64,000 bases of DNA from Pseudovibrio sp. M1P-2-3 (GTDB lineage Bacteria > Pseudomonadota > Alphaproteobacteria > Rhizobiales > Stappiaceae): assembly GCF_031501865.1 (NCBI RefSeq), contig NZ_JARRCW010000001.1:4477001-4541000 (forward strand), read 5' to 3'. Under the pieces are notes generated by a model that was not told where the DNA came from, ran no database searches, and was given only the letters and a program-made list of their open reading frames with translations. How positions within the stretch are numbered: position 1 is the stretch's first letter; each line of letters begins with the position of its first letter. Below, in pieces: positions 56,826-64,000 of this stretch. Position numbers and translations under genes: made by a program.

Positions 56826-57008
56826 ATGAGAAAAATGAAAAGATATCTGACGATCGCCTTTCTGGTTTTAATAGCAGCAATCCTGATTGGTGGTCCCTTT
56901 GTGCAGGCAAAGGCTCAAACCACCTCCCTACGCTATCACATGGAAGCTCCTGTTATGTACAAGCAGGTTTGCGCTGGCTCCTTGCAATGTGGGAAATCTC
57001 TTCCTTGA
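56826..57008 (+). CDS. Possible small secreted cysteine-containing protein (may be frameshifted)
   Basis: A 60-codon frame starting MRKMKRYLTIAFLVLIAAIL, with a clear signal peptide ending near VQAKAQT (about residue 30). The short mature part has two cysteines (VCAGSLQCGKS). A +1 change near its end would continue into LFLDKACYIQIENSGSMVFLDKF and KSCSVYL, stopping at 57090 just before a hairpin, which makes a more protein-like 87-residue product with four cysteines. I recognise no family. It may be a real small periplasmic protein, a decayed gene, or carry a base-call error. Confidence 0.45.
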   Translation: MRKMKRYLTIAFLVLIAAILIGGPFVQAKAQTTSLRYHMEAPVMYKQVCAGSLQCGKSLP

Positions 57009-57073
57009 CAAGGCCTGCTACATCCAGATAGAAAACTCAGGTTCAATGGTATTTCTGGACAAATTCAAATCTT

Positions 57074-57109
57074 GCTCGGTTTATCTTTAATAAAGAACGA
57101 GCTTTTATT
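57074..57109 (+). terminator. Probable terminator after the small secreted protein gene
   Basis: GCTCG (57074-57078) pairs with CGAGC (57098-57102), with an AT-rich inner stem (TTTAT / ATAAA), followed by TTTTATTG. It overlaps the end of the +1-frame continuation of the small ORF. Confidence 0.6.
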
Positions 57110-57131
57110 GTCAGCCTAGGAGGTGCGTTTT

Positions 57132-57179
57132 ATGATTGTTGTTTCCCATCTTCAGGTAGGTTTGACCTTTCAAGTTTAA
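57132..57179 (+). CDS. Possible 15-residue leader peptide upstream of rsgA
   Basis: A 15-codon frame (MIVVSHLQVGLTFQV) with an excellent ribosome site: GGAGG at 57119-57123, 8 bases before the ATG. It ends 102 bases before the chosen rsgA start. The strength of this site against the weak ones at rsgA itself suggests either a regulatory short ORF or a translation entry for an older gene. No run of one amino acid is present, so simple attenuation is not evident. Confidence 0.4.
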   Translation: MIVVSHLQVGLTFQV

Positions 57180-57281
57180 GGCCGCTTAGCGCCTCTTTAT
57201 TTCTTCCTGCCTGACGAAGCCTTGGCCCGCATGCGTTTGCTGCGGCGCGCATTCTTTGTGTTTCCAATCATGGCATATTCA

Positions 57282-58319
57282 ATGAATTCCAGTCTGCTCG
57301 ACCTTGGATGGTCGTCTTTTTTTATGATGCAGCTCGAAACCTATGAGCTGAATGAACTTACACCTGCCCGTGTTTCAAAGGTTCACCGTAATGAGCTTCG
57401 GGTAATTACGACAAACGGTGAACTGATCCCCATTCTTCCCTCCAATACAAGTTCCGGTGAATACGCCGTTGGAGATTGGGTCCTCTTAGAGGCGCAAGCT
57501 AAAGTAAATCGACGTCTTGAACGGTTCTCCTGCCTAGAACGTGGGGCCGCTGGAGAGGATGCTCGTACTCAGTTGATTGCAACAAACCTTGATGTTTTGT
57601 TCATTACGACATCTTGCAATGCCGATTTTAATATCGCCCGCCTTGAACGCTACATAGTTATGGCGGCCCAGTCCGGCATTCAGCCCGTGGTACTGCTGGG
57701 TAAGGCTGATCTTTGTGATGATATTCAAGAATATATAAATCACACTGCTTCTTTGGGCCAAAACATACCGGTTATCGCGCTGGATAACAGGGAGCAAGAT
57801 CAGGTAGAGCAGTTATTCAACTGGTGGAAAAAGGGACAAACCGCTGCTTTGTGCGGTTCCTCTGGCGTTGGCAAAACAACACTCCTCAATACAATGACAG
57901 GAGAGAACGCCACCACTCGATATATTCGTGAGGATGATGCAAAGGGGCGCCACACGACCACGTCTCGTGGTCTTTATAAAACCCCCAATGGTCGATGGGT
58001 TATTGATACTCCGGGAATGAGAGAGCTCCGCCTGTTTGATGTGAGTGATGGGATCAATGCCGTATTTGATGATCTTGTAGAACTGGCGGGCAACTGCCGT
58101 TTTTCTAACTGTCAACACGACAGCGAACCACATTGCGCCATTCAAAGGGCCATCAATGAGGGGATGTTGGAAGAAAAGCGCTTCAAACGCTGGCAAAAAC
58201 TCTTGCGGGAAGATCATTACAACAGCGAAACAATTGCCCAAAGACGGAAACGGCAAAAAAAGTTTGCCATGCATGCCAAGCACACATCATCCACGAACAG
58301 AATTTTGAAGGGATATTAG
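57282..58319 (+). CDS. rsgA: Ribosome small subunit-dependent GTPase RsgA
   Basis: A 345-residue circularly permuted GTPase that checks late 30S assembly. After the OB fold the motif order is G4 first (LGKADL), then G1 GSSGVGKTTLLNTM and G3 DTPGMRELRLFD. The zinc site CRFSNCQHDSEPHCAIQ closes the domain. Starts are uncertain: the ATG at 57282 gives the usual NSSLLDLGWSSFF beginning, while ATG 57270 and a codon at 57222 are also in frame, all with poor ribosome sites. It may belong to the plasmid- or chromosome-encoded second class of RsgA found beside GNAT genes; only one copy is visible here. Confidence 0.93.
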   Translation: MNSSLLDLGWSSFFMMQLETYELNELTPARVSKVHRNELRVITTNGELIPILPSNTSSGEYAVGDWVLLEAQAKVNRRLERFSCLERGAAGEDARTQLIATNLDVLFITTSCNADFNIARLERYIVMAAQSGIQPVVLLGKADLCDDIQEYINHTASLGQNIPVIALDNREQDQVEQLFNWWKKGQTAALCGSSGVGKTTLLNTMTGENATTRYIREDDAKGRHTTTSRGLYKTPNGRWVIDTPGMRELRLFDVSDGINAVFDDLVELAGNCRFSNCQHDSEPHCAIQRAINEGMLEEKRFKRWQKLLREDHYNSETIAQRRKRQKKFAMHAKHTSSTNRILKGY

Positions 58320-58357
58320 CGGCAGAGCGTACGCCTGTTTCTAATAGACCTGAAGGC

Positions 58358-58391
58358 ACGGGAAAGGAAGGGCCTCGCTTTTCTTTCCCGT
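58358..58391. terminator. Hairpin between rsgA and the GNAT gene, possible weak terminator
   Basis: ACGGGAAAG (58358-58366) pairs perfectly with CTTTCCCGT (58383-58391) across a 16-base loop. No T-run follows; the next gene's ribosome site (CGGAGA) begins three bases later, so it may instead affect translation of that gene. Confidence 0.45.
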
Positions 58392-58405
58392 CTCCGGAGA
58401 ATTTG

Positions 58406-59191
58406 ATGACATTACTACCTATGAATAATGACCTGAAAAACTTGGAAATTTCTTACGCGCATTTCAATGCAGAACGCGCTCTTTCCGCAGCTTCTGAAAG
58501 TCGGTTCTACCTCACAAACATTGGCGGTCTGACACTCTTGATTGATGAGAACCGCCCTCGTGATAACCGTATACTGGGCCTGTGTGACAGGGAGCTGGAA
58601 AATCTGCCGCTTGCGATGCGGGAATATTCCTCTTTTGGCATCAAGCCTCGCATTGATCTTGAACCAGAGGCTTTAACTGTAAAGACAACGCAGATCCTTA
58701 GAAAACTAGGATATCATCCCTCTCAATCCTTGATATTTCTTGCAATGGAAACCAACGACGGAGCAGGTAACTCTTCCTCTCAAGTTACTGTCGAAGTGAT
58801 TTCACATAACCGCGTTGATACATTTTTGGAGGTTTTGAAAAAAACGACAGGACTTACATGTGATGATGATCTCTGGCAGAGGCGCAAGCATCTTTATTGT
58901 ACTGACAAGTTTGTGGGCTTTGTCGCTTATTTTGAAGGTGTCCCGTGTGCCTGTGCAACTCTTTTCATAGAGGGAACCAAAGGCATTTTAGCGAATGCTA
59001 TCACGCTTGAGCCTTACCGTGGGCGAGGTTGCCAACAGGCACTGCTTCAAACGCGTATAAATTATGCACGTTTGAGGGATGTTCAGGTGCTTTTGACAGA
59101 TGTTTTACCCAACAGCATCAGCCTGCGTAACTGTCAACGAGCCGGTTTTTCGCCCGTTAATCTGCGGAATCTATGGGAATACGTTGTGTAA
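58406..59191 (+). CDS. GNAT family N-acetyltransferase
   Basis: A 261-residue protein whose C-terminal half is a GNAT domain: GFVAYFEGVPCACATLFIEGTKGILANAITLEPYRGRGCQQALLQTRINYA, with the acetyl-CoA loop RGRGCQ, then DVLPNSISLRNCQRAGFSPV. The N-terminal half resembles a degenerate first GNAT-like domain, as in several two-domain members. The substrate is unknown. GGAGA precedes the ATG at 58406. It follows rsgA by 86 bases and ends before a strong terminator. Confidence 0.82.
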   Translation: MTLLPMNNDLKNLEISYAHFNAERALSAASESRFYLTNIGGLTLLIDENRPRDNRILGLCDRELENLPLAMREYSSFGIKPRIDLEPEALTVKTTQILRKLGYHPSQSLIFLAMETNDGAGNSSSQVTVEVISHNRVDTFLEVLKKTTGLTCDDDLWQRRKHLYCTDKFVGFVAYFEGVPCACATLFIEGTKGILANAITLEPYRGRGCQQALLQTRINYARLRDVQVLLTDVLPNSISLRNCQRAGFSPVNLRNLWEYVV

Positions 59192-59294
59192 GTGACGGTA
59201 AACTTGGGCGAAGGCCCTTAAGATAACTTTGGATTGAAAAATTTTGGATAAGGAGGCTTAAAAGCGGCTTGTTGACTGTCCGTTTTGGCCTTTG

Positions 59295-59334
59295 ACACTG
59301 CCCACTCGATTAAATGCGGTGGGCAGTGTTTCAT
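59295..59334. terminator. Terminator between the GNAT gene and maeB
   Basis: ACACTGCCCAC (59295-59305) pairs perfectly with GTGGGCAGTGT (59319-59329), followed by TTCATAATTT. It lies between two converging genes. Confidence 0.85.
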
Positions 59335-59398
59335 AATTTCTGGTGGTCCTAAAAGCACAGGACGCGCGTCCTGCGCATCCAATCAAATGGTGTAGAAC

Positions 59399-61681
59399 CT
59401 AGGTAATATTAAAGGCCGCAATTGCCGCCATGTTGAAGATATCGGTGTCTTTCGCGCCGATTGGTACGATTTGAACTGGCTGGTCCATTCCCACCAAAAG
59501 AGGCCCGATTACTGTAGCTCCACCCAGTTCCTGCAGCATGTTTGTTGCAATGGAAGCGGAGTGGAAGGCTGGCATGACAAGAACGTTTGCAGTGTCAGAT
59601 AAACGGCAGAACGGGTAAGCCGCCATTTTATCCATATTCAACGCAACTTCAGCGCCCATTTCACCATCATACTCAAAATCAACATGACGGTTATCTAGGA
59701 TTTTTACAGCCTCTATGAGGCGGTCAGAGCGCTCGCCTTTTGGATGTCCAAAAGTGGAGTTTGCCAGCAGACCGACACGTGGTTCATATCCAAGGCGGCG
59801 GGCAACGTGGGCCGCTTCCTCTGCAATATCTGCAAGCTCTTCGGATGTTGGCATCTCGTGAACAGCAGTATCTGCCACCAGAACGGTTTTTTCGCGGCTG
59901 ATGATTAGGGAAACACCAATAACGGTATGTCCGGGTTTGGCATCAATGCAGTGGCGGATTGTTTCAAGAGCAACAGAATAATTGCGTGTTAAGCCTGTTA
60001 CCATGCCATCCGCATCGCCTTTGGCCACCATAATGGATGCCCAATAGTTCCTGTCACTGTTTACCAGCCGCTGGCAGTCGCGGTGCAGGAAGCCTTGACG
60101 CTGCAATTTGGAGTATAGGAAGTCGGCATACTCACTGTTTTGGTTTGAAATTCGAGCATTTTCAATGGTGATGCCCTGCCGGTTGATATCAATACCGGCG
60201 GATGCAGCATTGGCCCTGATTTCATCCTCGCGGCCCACCAGAATTGCTTCACCCAAATCATGCGCCACATAAGAGGAGGCAGCGCGGATAACGGCCTCTT
60301 CCTCACCCTCGGCAAAAACAATCCGTTTGGGATTACTTCTAACTTTGGAAACGATATTTTGAACTGTGCCCGCAACCGGATCGCGTCTTGATTTTAGGTG
60401 GTTTGTGTAGTTCTCGAAATCGACGATCGGCCTTTTGGCAACACCGCTGTCGATGGCTGCCCGTGCGACCGCCGGTGGAATAACGGAAATGAGACGTGGG
60501 TCAAATGGCACCGGAATAATATATTCGGGTCCGAAACGAGGTCTTGTTCCCCTGTATGCTGCGGCAACATCATCGGGCACTTCCTCCCGTGCCAACTTAG
60601 CCAGAGCTTGCGCACAGGCAATTTTCATCTCATCGTTGATTGTGGTTGCATGCACATCCAGAGCACCGCGGAAAATATAGGGGAAGCCAAGAACATTATT
60701 GACCTGATTGGGATAATCAGAACGCCCTGTTGCAATGATCGCGTCATTGCGGATTTCCGCCGCTTCTTCCGGTGTAATTTCTGGATCCGGATTTGCCATT
60801 GCGAAAATAATCGGCTTTGCGGCCATAGAACTGAGCATATCGGGGGTCAGGGCACCTTTTACGGATACACCAAGGAACACGTCAGCCCCATCCAGAGCTT
60901 CCGCGAGTGTCCTTTTGTCGGTTTCAATAGCGTGTGCGCTCTTCCACTGGTTCATGCCCTCGGGGCGACCATTGTAAATAACGCCTTTGGTGTCGCAAAG
61001 AATGACGTTGTCATGGGGGACGCCCATTGCTTTGATGAGTTCAATACAAGCAATGCCTGCAGCCCCTGCCCCGTTACAGACAACTTTGGTGTCTTTGATA
61101 TGCCGATCTGTCAGGTGAAGAGCGTTGATCAGGCCTGCTGCTGCGATAATCGCCGTGCCGTGCTGATCATCATGAAATACGGGTATATCCATGAGTTCGC
61201 GAAGACGCTGCTCGATGATGAAGCAATCCGGAGCCTTGATGTCTTCCAGATTGATGCCGCCAAAAGACGGGCCCAGATAGCGAACGCTATTGATGAACTC
61301 ATCCACGTCTGTGGTATCAACTTCCAAGTCGATTGAATCCACATCAGCGAACCGTTTGAACAGGACAGCCTTACCCTCCATTACCGGCTTGGAGGCAAGA
61401 GCACCCAGATTTCCCATTCCCAAAATAGCGGTACCGTTTGATATCACTGCAACCATATTTCCACGGGTGGTGTAATCAAAGGCCTTGCTTGGGTCGTTGG
61501 CGATCTCTTGAACAGGTACGGCAACACCTGGAGAGTATGCCAAACTCAGGTCTCGCTGAGTTGCCATAGATTTAGTTGGGGTTATTTCTAGTTTACCAGG
61601 CCTGCCTTGCTGATGGAATTGAAGGGCATCTTGATCTGTAAAATTAATTTGGCTGTTTGCCGTTTTATCCGTTGCTGGCAT
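59399..61681 (-). CDS. maeB: NADP-dependent malic enzyme with phosphotransacetylase-like domain
   Basis: A 760-residue MaeB. The N-terminal malic enzyme part has SLAYSPGVAVPVQEIANDPSKAF, FKRFADVDSIDLEV, DIKAPDCFIIEQRLRE, FHDDQHGTAIIAAAGLINAL and the cofactor motif CNGAGAAGIACIELIKAMG. The C-terminal 330 residues are a phosphotransacetylase-like domain (NPKRIVFAEGEEEAVIRAA; AVHEMPTSEELADIAEEAA) that regulates the enzyme rather than catalysing. It turns malate into pyruvate and CO2 and supplies NADPH. It is divergent from mutS, a conserved alphaproteobacterial neighbourhood. Confidence 0.96.
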   Translation of the reverse strand: MPATDKTANSQINFTDQDALQFHQQGRPGKLEITPTKSMATQRDLSLAYSPGVAVPVQEIANDPSKAFDYTTRGNMVAVISNGTAILGMGNLGALASKPVMEGKAVLFKRFADVDSIDLEVDTTDVDEFINSVRYLGPSFGGINLEDIKAPDCFIIEQRLRELMDIPVFHDDQHGTAIIAAAGLINALHLTDRHIKDTKVVCNGAGAAGIACIELIKAMGVPHDNVILCDTKGVIYNGRPEGMNQWKSAHAIETDKRTLAEALDGADVFLGVSVKGALTPDMLSSMAAKPIIFAMANPDPEITPEEAAEIRNDAIIATGRSDYPNQVNNVLGFPYIFRGALDVHATTINDEMKIACAQALAKLAREEVPDDVAAAYRGTRPRFGPEYIIPVPFDPRLISVIPPAVARAAIDSGVAKRPIVDFENYTNHLKSRRDPVAGTVQNIVSKVRSNPKRIVFAEGEEEAVIRAASSYVAHDLGEAILVGREDEIRANAASAGIDINRQGITIENARISNQNSEYADFLYSKLQRQGFLHRDCQRLVNSDRNYWASIMVAKGDADGMVTGLTRNYSVALETIRHCIDAKPGHTVIGVSLIISREKTVLVADTAVHEMPTSEELADIAEEAAHVARRLGYEPRVGLLANSTFGHPKGERSDRLIEAVKILDNRHVDFEYDGEMGAEVALNMDKMAAYPFCRLSDTANVLVMPAFHSASIATNMLQELGGATVIGPLLVGMDQPVQIVPIGAKDTDIFNMAAIAAFNIT

Positions 61682-61822
61682 TTATTATGAACCTTTTTTC
61701 GAGTCAGCCTGAGTACCACTAGTGAAATGTGCTGAACCTTATCCCCGTAAAATCGCTATCTCAAGCTTTCAGAGCTACGAACAATCGTGAAAGAGCCTAT
61801 CCATTTTGGTAAGGTTTCCAGC

Positions 61823-64000
61823 ATGACGACGAAATCTGCTACAAAAAAAGCTGGCGACGTAAATCGCGTAACGCCGATGATGGCGCAGTACCTTGAAATC
61901 AAAGCTGCAAACTCTGACAGTCTGCTCTTCTACCGAATGGGTGACTTCTACGAGCTGTTTTTTGAGGATGCCGAAAATGCATCTCGGGCGCTTGGAATTA
62001 CTCTGACTAAACGGGGTAAGCATCAGGGCGAGGATATTCCCATGTGCGGGGTTCCCGTTCATGCCGCTGATGATTACCTGCAAAAACTTATTGGCCTTGG
62101 TTTTCGTGTCGCTGTGTGTGAGCAGACTGAAAGTCCTGCTGAGGCCAAAAAACGGGGTGCGAAGTCGGTTGTCCAGCGTGATGTTGTTCGCCTTGTGACA
62201 CCGGGAACATTGACCGAAGACCGCCTACTGGATGCGAAGCGCAATAACTATCTGGCTGCCGTTTCACGTTTGAAAGCTGGAGTTGGCGGCGACGCCAACC
62301 TGTTTGGCCTTGCGTGGATTGATATGTCTACGGGTTCGTTTCGGGTTGCTGAATCTGATGATGTACGGCTCGGGGCGGACCTTGCACGTATAGAGCCCAG
62401 TGAGCTTGTCGTTGCCGACGCTGTTTTGCAAGAACCAGACATTCGTATGGTGCTGGAGGGAGGAAATGCGGCGCTCTCCCCTGTACCTAAAGCTTATTTC
62501 GACGGAGCCACAGCGGCCGATCGCCTCTCCTCTTTTTTCGGCGTTGGCACACTGGATGGTTTTGCCAGCTACTCTCGCGCCGAGTTGACAGCTGCTGCCG
62601 CTGTTCTGGCCTACATTGAGAAAACTCAATTGGGGGAACGCCCCCTTCTCGACCGCCCGTCCAAGGAAGCTGCAACGGGTCAAATGCTTATTGATCCTGC
62701 AACGCGAGCAAACCTTGAGCTGACGCGCACTTTGAGCGGCGAACGACGGGGCAGTTTGCTATCTGCCCTTGATAAAACGGTTACAGGTGCGGGTTCCCGC
62801 CTGTTAACCAGCCGTCTGGCAAGCCCGCTGACCGATCCGGATCAGATCAATAAACGCTATGATACTGTAGATTGTTTCACATCCGATACGATGTTGCGGG
62901 AAGATGTTCGCTCGCTGTTGAAAGCAGCTCCAGACATGCCCCGTGCGTTGTCTCGCCTTGCCGTAGGGCGCGGTGGACCACGTGATTTGCAAAGCATTGC
63001 TTTAAGCTTGGAAACTGCCCGTGAAATTGCAGGGCTGATTGCGAGCAGTAATGTGCAATCAGTAGAAATTCTGCATGCTTTGGAGTGCTTGAGACAAGCG
63101 CCGCATGAGTTGGGAGAAACGCTGGTTCAGGCCATTGGTGACGAGCCGCCTCTCCTTAAAAGGGATGGTGGATTTGTTGCAAAGGGCTACAACACTGATC
63201 TGGATGAGCTGAAATCCTTACGCGATGAAAGCCGTAAGGTTATTGCGCAGATGCAGGCCGACCTATCCGAGGAACTTGGAGTTCGTTCCTTGAAAATTAA
63301 GCACAATAATGTGCTTGGCTGGTTTATGGAGGCCCCAACAGCCCAATGTGAACCGTTTTCCTCTAATAGTGCGCGCTTTATTCACCGGCAGACTATGGCC
63401 GGCGCCATGCGCTTCACCACCACGGAGCTTGCTGACCTTGAATCCAAGATTGCAAGTGCAGGTGAACGTGCTCTTGCCATTGAGCTGGAAATTTTTGAAG
63501 AGCTCGCCAAAGCGATTATCACGGCAGGCCCAAAAATCAAATCTGCGTCCGATGCTCTGGCCCTGTTAGATGTCTCGATTTCTTTTGCCGTTCTGGCAGA
63601 AGCAGAAAACTACATTCGGCCAATGGTAGATTCTTCACTCGCCTTTGATATTCAAGGCGGACGCCATCCAGTTGTGGAACAGGCACTGCGGAAGACCTCC
63701 GGCGAACAGTTTGTTGCGAACAACGCGAATTTGGGGCCAAGCGGGGATGAACTCGGCCAGATCTGGCTAATTACCGGTCCCAATATGGCTGGTAAATCCA
63801 CATTCTTGAGGCAAAATGCGCTCATTTCCGTTCTTGCCCAGATAGGGTGTTTTGTCCCTGCCGATGCCGCCCACATTGGGGTTGTCGACCGTTTATTCTC
63901 GCGGGTTGGTGCGGCTGACGATTTGGCTCGTGGCCGTTCGACCTTCATGGTGGAAATGGTCGAAACTGCTGCCATTCTCAATCAGGCAACCGAGCGCTCG
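61823..64000 (+). CDS. mutS: DNA mismatch repair protein MutS (3' end cut by window)
   Basis: The first 726 codons of mutS are present and the frame is open to the last base; the C-terminal part lies outside. The N-terminal mismatch-binding domain has [32 protein letters not shown] with the Phe-x-Glu mismatch wedge, then [16 protein letters not shown] and CEQTE. The ATPase domain shows [15 protein letters not shown] (Walker A near residue 651), [39 protein letters not shown]. The ATG at 61823 has AAGG about 10 bases upstream. It is divergent from maeB. Confidence 0.97.
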   Translation, partial: MTTKSATKKAGDVNRVTPMMAQYLEIKAANSDSLLFYRMGDFYELFFEDAENASRALGITLTKRGKHQGEDIPMCGVPVHAADDYLQKLIGLGFRVAVCEQTESPAEAKKRGAKSVVQRDVVRLVTPGTLTEDRLLDAKRNNYLAAVSRLKAGVGGDANLFGLAWIDMSTGSFRVAESDDVRLGADLARIEPSELVVADAVLQEPDIRMVLEGGNAALSPVPKAYFDGATAADRLSSFFGVGTLDGFASYSRAELTAAAAVLAYIEKTQLGERPLLDRPSKEAATGQMLIDPATRANLELTRTLSGERRGSLLSALDKTVTGAGSRLLTSRLASPLTDPDQINKRYDTVDCFTSDTMLREDVRSLLKAAPDMPRALSRLAVGRGGPRDLQSIALSLETAREIAGLIASSNVQSVEILHALECLRQAPHELGETLVQAIGDEPPLLKRDGGFVAKGYNTDLDELKSLRDESRKVIAQMQADLSEELGVRSLKIKHNNVLGWFMEAPTAQCEPFSSNSARFIHRQTMAGAMRFTTTELADLESKIASAGERALAIELEIFEELAKAIITAGPKIKSASDALALLDVSISFAVLAEAENYIRPMVDSSLAFDIQGGRHPVVEQALRKTSGEQFVANNANLGPSGDELGQIWLITGPNMAGKSTFLRQNALISVLAQIGCFVPADAAHIGVVDRLFSRVGAADDLARGRSTFMVEMVETAAILNQATERS

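Noticed and set aside
60398-61336. Plus-strand frame of 312 codons over maeB
   Set aside because: Antisense to maeB, with irregular cysteine- and histidine-rich content typical of shadow frames.

Overview
This window looks like chromosomal DNA of an alphaproteobacterium, most likely of the Hyphomicrobiales and perhaps a marine Stappiaceae-like genus. That placement is an inference from gene content and order: an Irr-type Fur regulator beside fabA-fabB-fabI, HemJ next to HemE, the ffh/chorismate mutase/rpsP/rimM/trmD/rplS/leuC order, and the leuS-lptE-holA-parB-parA-rsmG-mnmG-mnmE-rho-hemJ-hemE chain. No rRNA, tRNA or CRISPR array was seen. About 60 protein genes are supported, two of them cut by the window edges (a UbiH-type monooxygenase at the left, mutS at the right).

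Layout: 0-6 kb holds a UbiH-like end, an SDR enzyme, TspO, a twin-TM protein, a PduO-type adenosyltransferase, etfBA and a 3-hydroxyacyl-CoA dehydrogenase. 6-13.6 kb holds a CobW-family GTPase, a D,D-carboxypeptidase, a small LprI-like protein, acs, a TadG-like von Willebrand protein and an HNH nuclease. 13.8-22.4 kb is the leuC-rplS-trmD-rimM-rpsP-ffh block. It is interrupted by an AT-rich Mrr-nuclease/ImmA-peptidase fusion gene and by a small DMT exporter with a short upstream ORF. 22.8-30 kb holds an alpha/beta hydrolase, yggS, leuS, lptE, holA and a methyltransferase.

30-47 kb is the replication-origin region. It contains parB-parA, two parS sites (one perfect 16-mer, one with a single change), rsmG, mnmG, mnmE, rho, hemJ and hemE. 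An AT-rich intergenic stretch follows (42908-43334) and then ppsR-maf-aroE-coaE-dnaQ. In Caulobacter the origin lies between hemE and the same ppsR-maf-aroE-coaE-dnaQ series, so this stretch is the best oriC candidate. Between mnmE and rho sits an accessory segment with a DUF255 thioredoxin-like protein, an IS630 element whose transposase needs a -1 frameshift, and an acetyltransferase.

47-64 kb holds a hydroxyacid dehydrogenase, an SH3-domain secreted protein, fabI-fabB-fabA with divergent irr, nth with a DUF2244 protein, an AraC-Ogt fusion, trpFB (without trpA), rsgA, a GNAT protein, the malic enzyme maeB and divergent mutS.

The items most worth following up are the Mrr-ImmA fusion gene, the oriC/parS arrangement, the GC-rich unassigned block at 15.3-15.8 kb, a possible immunity-like small ORF inside the ribosomal operon, and a two-copy intergenic repeat. 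All counts and positions were read by eye; no database search was possible.
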